DNA of 64,000 nt. Source: Aminobacter anthyllidis (GTDB lineage: Bacteria; Pseudomonadota; Alphaproteobacteria; Rhizobiales; Rhizobiaceae). Shown one piece after another: positions 58,001-64,000 of this stretch (the first letter of the stretch is position 1; the number at the start of each line of letters is the position of its first letter). Location of the stretch: positions 310,001-374,000 of the forward strand of contig NZ_JAFLWW010000006.1 in NCBI RefSeq assembly GCF_018555685.1. Reading direction: 5' to 3'. The position numbers and the translations under genes were made by a program. Under the pieces are notes generated by a model, which saw nothing but the letters and a program-made list of their open reading frames with translations, did no database searches and was not told where the DNA came from.

Positions 58001-58947
58001 GTATCCTTTGTTCCATCCCCTTTGCGGCACAGCTGTTTTCGGCCTGCGCCGCCCCCGCACCGCTCGCTGTCGGCTATGTCGAGGGCGACTACGTCCAGCT
58101 CGCCCCGATCGAGGTCGCGCAAGTTGAAACCGTCTCAGTTCGCCGCGGCGACCGTGTTGAAGCCGGCAAGCCCGTCGTCACGCTTGAAAGCGGCGACGCC
58201 AGGATCGCGGTGACCCAGGCCGAGGCAGCCCTTGCCCAGGCCGAGGCGCAGCTCGCCGACCTCAAGATCGGCAAGCGGCCCGACGAGATCGCAGCACTCG
58301 AAGCGGCCGTCCGCTCCAGCCAGGCCCAGGCCGACGATGCCCAGCGCAGCCTGACCCGTACGCAGGACCTCGCCCGGCGCTCCATCGCCACCCAGGCCCA
58401 GCTCGACGATGCCACGACCAAGCTCGAGGTCGCCCAGGCAGCCTTCGGCCAGGCCAACGCCAATCTCGCCGTCGGCCGCCTGCCGGCCCGCAGCGAGGTC
58501 ATCAAGGCCGCCGAAAAGCAGGTCGAGCAGGCTCGTTCCGCGCTCGGCCAGGCTCAGTGGCGGCTGTCCAAGCGCACGCTGACCGCGCCCGCCGCCGGCC
58601 GCATCGACGACGTCATCCGCAGCGCCGGCGACACCGCCGGCCCGTCGTCGCCGGTGCTGTCCGTGCTGCCCGATGGCGCGGTCAAGCTGACGCTGTTCAT
58701 CCCCGAAAGTGCGTTTTCGTCCGTCCACGTCGGCACCCGGCTTGCGGTACGCTGCGACGGCTGCGCCGACGGGCTCACCGCCAAGGTCAGCTACGTCTCG
58801 CCCGATCCCGAATTCACCCCGCCGGTCATCTACTCGCTCGAGAACCGGCAGAAGCTCGTCTACCTCGTCGAAGCCCGCCCCGAAGACGCCAACTCGGCCC
58901 TGCAGCCGGGGCAGATCGTCGATGTAGCTCTGGAAGAGAGCGAATAG
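57997..58947 (+). CDS. HlyD/YbhG-like periplasmic adaptor
   Basis: 316 aa membrane-fusion protein. A short hydrophobic N terminus ending in LFSAC could be a signal peptide or a poor lipobox. Biotinyl-lipoyl-like halves (VSVRRGDRVEAGKPVVTLES; LTAPAAGRIDDVIRSAGD) flank a long coiled-coil hairpin rich in Ala/Gln (about 70-195), and a beta-barrel domain follows. Links the inner-membrane exporter to the periplasm or outer membrane. The stop codon lies within the inverted repeat at 58940. Confidence 0.93.
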   Translation: MSILCSIPFAAQLFSACAAPAPLAVGYVEGDYVQLAPIEVAQVETVSVRRGDRVEAGKPVVTLESGDARIAVTQAEAALAQAEAQLADLKIGKRPDEIAALEAAVRSSQAQADDAQRSLTRTQDLARRSIATQAQLDDATTKLEVAQAAFGQANANLAVGRLPARSEVIKAAEKQVEQARSALGQAQWRLSKRTLTAPAAGRIDDVIRSAGDTAGPSSPVLSVLPDGAVKLTLFIPESAFSSVHVGTRLAVRCDGCADGLTAKVSYVSPDPEFTPPVIYSLENRQKLVYLVEARPEDANSALQPGQIVDVALEESE

Positions 58948-59034
58948 GGAATAGCGAGTAGCGAATAGAGCCACACTTCATGAAAGCCGCGCTCGTCCCT
59001 ACTCCCTATTCGCTATTCGCTACTCCCTATTCGC
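58940..59034. repeat. Inverted repeat of GAATAGGGAATAG type
   Basis: GCGAATAGGGAATAGCGAG and TAGCGAATAG (58940-58968) pair with CTATTCGCTATTCGCTACTC and CCTATTCGC (59006-59034): 29-bp arms with two mismatches and a 37-nt loop. The left arm supplies the TAG stop codon of the HlyD gene (58945-58947). AT-richer than the surroundings, so probably an inserted mobile repeat. Confidence 0.85.
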
Positions 59035-59056
59035 CCGCTGCCGGAGGCAGCCCCCA

Positions 59057-59974
59057 ATGAACGCCATCGAAGTCACCAACCTGGTCAAGCGCTTCGGCGA
59101 CAAGACCGTCGTCGATCACGTCACAATAACGGTCGCCGAGGGCGAGATCGTCGGCTTCCTCGGGCCCAACGGCTCGGGCAAGACCACCACCATCCGCATC
59201 ATGTGCGGCCTGCTCACCCCCGACGAGGGCGAGGGCCAGGTGCTGGGCTACGACCTGCGCACCGACAGCCTCAAGATCAAGCGCGAAGTCGGCTACATGA
59301 CGCAGAAGTTCTCGTTCTACGAGGACCTGACGATCGGCGAAAACCTCGAATTCGTCGCCCGGCTCTACAAGCTCAGGCCGGTCGAGGAACACGTCGCCCG
59401 AACCCTCGACGAGCTCGGCTTGACCAGCCGGCGCGACCAGCTTGCCGGCACGCTGTCGGGTGGCTGGAAGCAGCGCCTGGCGCTCGCCGCCTGCATCATG
59501 CACAAGCCGAAGCTGCTTCTGCTCGACGAGCCCACCGCCGGTGTCGACCCCAAGGCGCGGCGCGAGTTCTGGGACGAAATCCACCGCCTGGCGCGTGGCG
59601 GGCTGACCGTTCTTGTGTCGACCCACTACATGGACGAAGCCGAGCGCTGCCATCGCATCAGCTACATCTCCTATGGCAAGATGCTGGCCTCGGGCACCGT
59701 CGAGGACGTCGTGCGCAATGCCGGGCTGACCACCTTCGTCGTTTCCGGGCCGAGGCTCGACCAGGTCGCCACGGCACTCGAAGGCCGCCCCGGCATCGAC
59801 CAGGTCGCTCCCTTCGGCGCCACGCTGCATGTCGTCGGCTCGGACCGTGAAAAGCTCGAAGCGGCACTTGCCGACATACGCGACCGCAAGGACGTGACCG
59901 TCGAACCGGGCGAGACCAGCCTGGAGGACGTGTTCATCCAGTTCATGGCGGGTTCCAGGGACAACATGTCATGA
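59057..59974 (+). CDS. ABC exporter ATPase, YbhF/CcmA-like
   Basis: 305 aa, a single ABC domain. Walker A GPNGSGKT (36-43), signature LSGGWKQR, Walker B LLLLDEPTAGVDP and switch STHYMDEAE. The C-terminal 80 residues are the accessory domain of the drug-exporter (DrrA-like) subfamily. E. coli YbhF has two such domains fused; here there is one. Overlaps the permease start by 4 bp. Confidence 0.95.
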   Translation: MNAIEVTNLVKRFGDKTVVDHVTITVAEGEIVGFLGPNGSGKTTTIRIMCGLLTPDEGEGQVLGYDLRTDSLKIKREVGYMTQKFSFYEDLTIGENLEFVARLYKLRPVEEHVARTLDELGLTSRRDQLAGTLSGGWKQRLALAACIMHKPKLLLLDEPTAGVDPKARREFWDEIHRLARGGLTVLVSTHYMDEAERCHRISYISYGKMLASGTVEDVVRNAGLTTFVVSGPRLDQVATALEGRPGIDQVAPFGATLHVVGSDREKLEAALADIRDRKDVTVEPGETSLEDVFIQFMAGSRDNMS

Positions 59975-61119
59975 CAAGCCTCACCAACGGCATCTTTTCC
60001 TTTGCCCGGCTCGGTGCGCTCCTGACCAAGGAGTTCATCCAGATGCGCCGCGACCGCATCACCTTCGCCATGATGCTCGGCGTGCCGCTGATGCAGCTCG
60101 TGCTGTTCGGCTTCGCCATCAACAGCGACCCCAAGAGCCTGCCGGCCGCCCTGGTCGCGACAAGCAACGACCAGTACACCCGCGCCATGGTCTCGGCGCT
60201 GCAGAACACCAACTACTACCGCTTCGACCACATCGCCGAAACATCAGCCGAGGCCGAGGAACTGATGGCCAGCGGCGAGGTCGCCTTCGTCGTCACCATC
60301 CCCGCCGATTTCGGCCGCCGGGTCGCGGCCGGCGACGCGCCGCAGATCCTGATCGAGGCCGACGCCACCGATCCCTCCGCTTCCAGTGGTGCCGTGTCGA
60401 CGCTCGGCACCGTCGCCAACCAGGCACTGCTGCGCGCCCAGGGCATGGAAGCGGCCTCCGCCGAGACGGCGAGGGGCCAGCTCGAGGTCGTCGTCCATCG
60501 CCGCTACAATCCCGAGGGCATCTCGCAATACAACATCGTGCCCGGCCTGCTCGGCGTCATCCTGCAGATGACCATGGTGATGATGACCTCGATGGCGCTG
60601 ACCCGCGAAACCGAGCGTGGCACGATGGAAAACCTGCTCGCCATGCCGGCGAGCCCGGCCGAGATCATGCTTGGCAAGGTGCTGCCCTATCTCGTCGTCG
60701 GCGCCGTCCAGGTGACGGTCGTGCTGATAGCCTCGAAGCTTTTGTTTTCGATCCCCTTCATCGGCTCGCTGTCTTTGCTCCTGTCGGCGATCCTGGTCTT
60801 CGTGCTGGCGCTGGTGCTGCTCGGCTACACCATCTCGACAATTGCCCGCACCCAGATGCAGGCGATGCAGCTGACCTTCTTCTTCTTCCTGCCGTCGATC
60901 CTTTTGTCGGGCTTCATGTTCCCCTATCGCGGCATGCCCGGCTGGGCCCAGGCGCTGGGCGAAATCCTGCCGCTGACGCATTTCCTGCGCATCATCCGCG
61001 CCGTCATGCTGAAGGGCGCCGAGTTCCCGGCGATCGCCGCCGAGGTCGGTATTCTCGGCCTGTTCGTCGCCGTCTTCGCCGGGCTCGCTCTGTTCCGCTT
61101 CCGCCGCACGCTGGATTAG
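59971..61119 (+). CDS. ABC-2 type exporter permease, YbhR/YbhS-like
   Basis: 382 aa. One N-terminal membrane span, a large extracytoplasmic region (about 50-180) with LPAALVATSNDQ, then five C-terminal spans, the ABC-2 layout. LTKEFIQMRRDRITF at the N terminus is a typical cytoplasmic coupling motif. E. coli has two permeases (YbhS, YbhR); only one is present, so it probably homodimerises. Last gene of the CecR-like operon. Confidence 0.95.
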   Translation: MTSLTNGIFSFARLGALLTKEFIQMRRDRITFAMMLGVPLMQLVLFGFAINSDPKSLPAALVATSNDQYTRAMVSALQNTNYYRFDHIAETSAEAEELMASGEVAFVVTIPADFGRRVAAGDAPQILIEADATDPSASSGAVSTLGTVANQALLRAQGMEAASAETARGQLEVVVHRRYNPEGISQYNIVPGLLGVILQMTMVMMTSMALTRETERGTMENLLAMPASPAEIMLGKVLPYLVVGAVQVTVVLIASKLLFSIPFIGSLSLLLSAILVFVLALVLLGYTISTIARTQMQAMQLTFFFFLPSILLSGFMFPYRGMPGWAQALGEILPLTHFLRIIRAVMLKGAEFPAIAAEVGILGLFVAVFAGLALFRFRRTLD

Positions 61120-61227
61120 TGCAGGTTTGGCAGCATCCTTTGCGCATCCAGGATGCGCGGCGCTGCAACGCTTCATTGCGGGCGCCTGCTCTGATAGGTT
61201 GCATCCTCCGGACGGAGGGTGCGGCAC

Positions 61228-62052
61228 ATGCTTCGCGGCGGGATACAGGTCTGGTCTGGCGCGGCACTGCTGGCGCTGGCCTTCTTTGGCCAGGCGAGGG
61301 CAGCCGAGCTCTACACCACCCGGACAATCACCAGCGGCACTGCGCCCGAGCGCCGCGCCATTGGCTTTGCCCAATGCCTGCGCGATGTCGTGGTCCGCGT
61401 CACAGGCGACTCCAGGCTGCTCGACGAGCCGCGTCTGGCCGAACAGGCGCGACATGCCGGCGACCTGATCGCCAGCTACAGCTTTCGCGACCGCATGAGT
61501 GGTGTGCCGATCCACGACGAGCAGGGCAGCTACGACCGACCGCACGACCTGACCTGCATCTTCGACCCGGCAAGGCTCGACGCTTTCCTGAAGTCGTTCG
61601 AGCGTGAACCCTGGCTCAAGCGTCCGCGGCTCGTCGCCGTTGTCGGCATCCGCGACATGAAAGGCGCTGCCAGCATGCTGGCCAGTGACAGCCTTGCCAC
61701 GCGCGATGAGGACATGCGCACGGCCCTCATCAGCGCCGCCGACAAGCTGGCATTGCCGCTTTTGCTGCCCTCGCAAAGCCAGTTGATGCAGGCGGGCCTG
61801 AGCGCCGCGACATTGGCGACGGCCGATCCGGCGCGCCTCGGCACCCTGGCTCGGATGGCCGGTGGCGGGCGGGCACTCGTCGGTACCATCGTGTGGCACG
61901 ACCAGCCGGCCGGCTGGGTTGCCGAATGGCGCATCGCCGACGGGCTACCCGACACGCGCTGGGGCATATCAGGCGTCGGCTTCGACGATGCCTTCCGCAA
62001 TGGCGTTTCGGGTGCTGCGCAAGTGCTGTCGGGGCATGAGCAGCCGCGATAG
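61228..62052 (+). CDS. DUF2066 domain protein, exported
   Basis: 274 aa. Signal peptide (GAALLALAFFGQARA-AE) and then a DUF2066-like domain: RAIGFAQCLRDVVVRVTGDSRLL and RPRLVAVVGIRD. Function unknown. GGAGG at 61214-61218 is 9 bp before ATG 61228, which is preferred to the GTG at 61219. Flanked downstream by a paired inverted repeat. Confidence 0.85.
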   Translation: MLRGGIQVWSGAALLALAFFGQARAAELYTTRTITSGTAPERRAIGFAQCLRDVVVRVTGDSRLLDEPRLAEQARHAGDLIASYSFRDRMSGVPIHDEQGSYDRPHDLTCIFDPARLDAFLKSFEREPWLKRPRLVAVVGIRDMKGAASMLASDSLATRDEDMRTALISAADKLALPLLLPSQSQLMQAGLSAATLATADPARLGTLARMAGGGRALVGTIVWHDQPAGWVAEWRIADGLPDTRWGISGVGFDDAFRNGVSGAAQVLSGHEQPR

Positions 62053-62073
62053 GCCGAGCTGAGAGCTTGCAGT

Positions 62074-62219
62074 CACCCCCACCCCTAACCCCTCCCCACA
62101 AGGGGGAGGGGGACGCCTTTGGCGTGGCCTTAAATGACTGGACAGATCTCAGCTTTGTGGAGGCGAGCCACTGCCAGGGTCCCCCTCCCCGTTGTGGGGA
62201 GGGGTTAGGGGTGGGGGTC
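62074..62219. repeat. Paired inverted repeat, locus 3 of 3
   Basis: Copies at 62074-62112 (CACCCCCACCCCTAACCCC, CAAGGGGGAGGGGG) and 62179-62219 (TCCCCCTCCCCGTTGTGGGG, AGGGGTTAGGGGTGGGGG), with 66 bp of unique sequence between. Same orientation as the locus at 38857. It sits between the DUF2066 gene and the convergent 107-aa gene. Confidence 0.9.
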
Positions 62220-62233
62220 TGTTGGCGTGCACC

Positions 62234-62557
62234 TCACCCCATCAACGACCGCACCCGTTTCTCGCCGCCAGCCTTGCGCCACGCATTGAAACGGTGCGTC
62301 GCGGCGGCGAACGAGATTTTCATCGCCTGGGCCACCGAGTAGCGTGACTTGCCTTCGTCGAACAGGCGGTAGCAGCATTCGACGCCGTCGGGCGTCAGCT
62401 TGCCGTCGCAGGTCTTGTTGTGCGGGTTGGCCGGGTCGAATTGTTCCGGCTGCGGTTCGAGCATGCCCTTGAGGCGGGCAAGGTCGGCTTCGATGCTGGC
62501 GATCAGCTCGAGCACGGGCTTGGGGTCGATGTGATGCGCGTGCTGCTTGGCCGCCAT
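62234..62557 (-). CDS. Small HTH-like protein, 107 aa
   Basis: No named family recognised. The first 50 residues include a helical ASIEADLARLKGMLEPQ and a KTCDGKLTPDG turn; the second half (GVECCYRLFDEGKSRYSVAQ then AMKISFAAATHRFNAWRKAG) reads like a resolvase-type helix-turn-helix with SVAQAMKIS as the turn. Paired CC (about 60-61) plus C50 could bind metal. Divergent from mbfA, sharing a 178-bp spacer that includes the Irr box. Confidence 0.8.
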   Translation of the reverse strand: MAAKQHAHHIDPKPVLELIASIEADLARLKGMLEPQPEQFDPANPHNKTCDGKLTPDGVECCYRLFDEGKSRYSVAQAMKISFAAATHRFNAWRKAGGEKRVRSLMG

Positions 62558-62701
62558 TGTGCAATCCTTCTATCAGGTGAGATTAGGCTATATAGCCACA
62601 CATTGCCCTATAACAAGGGATGTGGCCGCACCTTGTCTTGGCATGCGGCAAATGGATCACACCCATAGCTTCGCGCATTGACCGGCGGGTGCCGAATGCC
62701 T

Positions 62702-62722
62702 AGTTTAGAATTATTCTAAACT
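62702..62722. promoter_or_regulatory. Irr-type iron control element upstream of mbfA
   Basis: A perfect 21-bp palindrome: AGTTTAGAAT (62702-62711), central T, ATTCTAAACT (62713-62722), 13 bp before the mbfA start. TTTAGAA-N3-TTCTAAA is the known Irr/ICE motif of Hyphomicrobiales. Irr acts as a repressor of mbfA under low iron in Agrobacterium and Bradyrhizobium, so the same is expected here. Confidence 0.88.
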
Positions 62723-62735
62723 GGAAGATTCGCAG

Positions 62736-63719
62736 ATGTTGTCCCGTGTCTTCGGCTTTGGCCGCCGCGCCTTCGATTCCTTGTCCGAGCAGGAGATCCT
62801 GGCTCTAGCCATCTCGTCGGAAGAGGACGACGCCCGCATCTACCGCGCCTATGCCGACGGCCTGCGTGACGAGTTCCCGCAATCGGCCAAGGTGTTCGAC
62901 GCCATGTCCGAGGAGGAAGACGGCCATCGCGCCGTCCTGATCGACCTTCACCGGGCCCGCTTTGGCGAGCGAATTCCGCTGATCCGGCGCGAGCATGTTC
63001 GTGGCTACTACGAGCGCAAGCCCGACTGGCTGGTGCGCCCGCTCGGCATCGACAAGGTCCGCGATCAGGCCGAGGAGATGGAGCGCCAAGCCTATCGCTT
63101 CTACATCGAGGCGATGAAGCGGACGAGCGACGCCTCGACCCGCAAGCTGCTTGGCGACCTTGCCGCTGCCGAACAAGGCCACGAGTCGCTCGCCCATCGG
63201 CTCGGCGACAAGCTCGTGCCCGAGGACGTCAAGGACGAGGAGAGGGCGGGCGAACGGCGCCAGTTCATCCTGACCTATGTCCAGCCGGGCCTGGCCGGGC
63301 TGATGGACGGGTCGGTGTCGACGCTGGCGCCCATCTTCGCGGCCGCCTTCGCCACCCAGGATACTTGGCAGACCTTCCTCATCGGCCTGTCCGCTTCGGT
63401 CGGCGCCGGCATCTCGATGGGCTTCACCGAAGCCGCCCATGACGACGGTAAGCTGTCGGGCCGCGGCTCGCCGCTCAAGCGTGGCCTCGCCTCCGGCATC
63501 ATGACGGCGGTCGGCGGTCTCGGCCACGCGCTGCCTTACCTCATCCCGCATTTCTGGACCGCAACGACGGTCGCTGCAGTCGTCGTCTTCTTCGAATTGT
63601 GGATCATCGCCTACATCCAGAACCGCTTCATGGAGACACCATTCATGCGCGCGGCCTTCCAGGTGGTCCTCGGCGGCGCGCTGGTCTTTGCCGCTGGCGT
63701 GCTGATCGGCAACGCCTAG
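62736..63719 (+). CDS. mbfA: MbfA, membrane-bound ferritin / iron exporter
   Basis: 327 aa. Residues 1-170 are a rubrerythrin-like diiron domain: E29/E30, E61-x-x-H64, E113/E114 and E146-x-x-H149 are the metal ligands. From about 185 a VIT1/CCC1-type membrane domain follows (YVQPGLAGLMDGSVSTLAPI and about five spans). MbfA exports iron and protects against iron and peroxide stress. GGAAG lies 8 bp before ATG 62736. The Irr box overlaps the promoter region. Confidence 0.95.
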   Translation: MLSRVFGFGRRAFDSLSEQEILALAISSEEDDARIYRAYADGLRDEFPQSAKVFDAMSEEEDGHRAVLIDLHRARFGERIPLIRREHVRGYYERKPDWLVRPLGIDKVRDQAEEMERQAYRFYIEAMKRTSDASTRKLLGDLAAAEQGHESLAHRLGDKLVPEDVKDEERAGERRQFILTYVQPGLAGLMDGSVSTLAPIFAAAFATQDTWQTFLIGLSASVGAGISMGFTEAAHDDGKLSGRGSPLKRGLASGIMTAVGGLGHALPYLIPHFWTATTVAAVVVFFELWIIAYIQNRFMETPFMRAAFQVVLGGALVFAAGVLIGNA

Positions 63720-63738
63720 CCAGTGCTCGCGATGCCGC

Positions 63739-64000
63739 TCAGTCAGGCGAAACCGAAAGGTTCTGGCCAAGTCCGCCGTCGACCTTGATCCGTTCGCCGG
63801 TGGTGAAGGTGGCATCGAAGCCGAGGAACAGCACTGTGCGCGCCACCTCGTCCGGCGTGCCGTGGCGCTTCATCGGCGTCACCGCGTCGCCGATCTCCAT
63901 GAAGGCGGCGCGCTCGTCTGCCGTCGCGCCGGCGACGCCCATTGTCGGCGTGTCGATGAAGCCGGGGCTGACCACGTTGACCCGGATCTTGCGCGGCAAC
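63739..64000 (-). CDS. SDR-family oxidoreductase, 3' end only
   Basis: C-terminal part (about 87 aa) of a classical short-chain dehydrogenase/reductase: [16 protein letters not shown] is the post-catalytic PG motif, and [15 protein letters not shown] with [14 protein letters not shown] closes the fold. The NAD(P)-binding and YxxxK parts lie beyond the right edge of the window. Substrate cannot be inferred. Convergent with mbfA, 19 bp apart. Confidence 0.9.
   Translation of the reverse strand, partial: LPRKIRVNVVSPGFIDTPTMGVAGATADERAAFMEIGDAVTPMKRHGTPDEVARTVLFLGFDATFTTGERIKVDGGLGQNLSVSPD

Overview
The window is about 64 kb of high-GC chromosomal DNA from an alphaproteobacterium of the order Hyphomicrobiales (Rhizobiales). 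Gene content and gene order point to the Phyllobacteriaceae, near Mesorhizobium or Aminobacter; this is inferred from family resemblance, not from a search. Supporting signs are an Irr-type iron box in front of mbfA, a HWE-family sensor kinase, rph/hrcA and hemW/rdgB in rhizobial arrangement, ubiE-ubiB-coaBC, and paired GC-rich palindromic repeats of the kind scattered through mesorhizobial genomes. It is mostly core chromosome with a few accessory insertions; I see no prophage, IS element, integron or CRISPR array.

Layout. (1) 40-3892: a leftward polyamine-type ABC importer (permease, permease, ATPase, binding protein). (2) 4742-6345: a small unknown gene, then a TetR regulator divergent from an exported RidA-like protein over a palindromic operator. 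(3) 6511-12752: cold-shock gene with terminator and a small partner gene, a PLP aminotransferase, tRNA-Ser(GGA), two membrane proteins, msrA, a BMP-type nucleoside-binding protein, a VOC protein and slyX. (4) 13166-19907: a nucleoside import and salvage operon (double-ABC ATPase, two permeases, an unknown 94-aa gene, cdd, purine nucleoside phosphorylase, deoA). After an AraC/MFS pair and an aspartic protease come upp and add, extending the salvage theme. (5) 24650-29728: ubiE, ubiB, an inserted FitAB-type toxin-antitoxin pair with a clear promoter/operator, coaBC and a beta-class GST. (6) 29993-38129: a complete high-affinity potassium system, kdpFABC-kdpDE, with an extra 26-aa membrane peptide gene in front. 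(7) 38105-47613: Pr6Pr-like membrane protein, gyrB, a HWE sensor kinase facing a single-domain response regulator, flavin reductase, cytochrome P450, acylphosphatase, DUF3297. (8) 47746-54973: housekeeping (yraN, rsmI, hemW, rdgB, rph, hrcA) with a frameshifted EamA remnant, a GNAT protein and a short phosphatase. (9) 54987-61119: YiiX-like hydrolase, CHAD and CYTH genes, and divergently a CecR-like TetR regulator heading an HlyD/ABC exporter operon. (10) 61228-64000: DUF2066 protein, a small HTH-like protein, mbfA under an Irr box, and the 3' end of an SDR gene cut by the window edge.

How the genes fit together: regions 4 plus upp/add can import nucleosides, deaminate cytidine and adenosine, and split them by phosphorolysis to bases and (deoxy)ribose-1-phosphate. 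Several regulators sit next to their presumed targets with visible dyads: TetR/RidA, AraC/MFS, FitAB, CecR and Irr/mbfA.

I did not find a convincing wholly new system. The best leads are an unrecognised 94-aa protein inside the nucleoside operon, a RidA homologue that is secreted and lacks the catalytic arginine, a CecR-like gene whose promoter, 22-bp operator and start codon are stacked so that the mRNA should be leaderless, a toxin-antitoxin pair inserted between ubiB and coaBC, and a family of paired inverted repeats at three loci.
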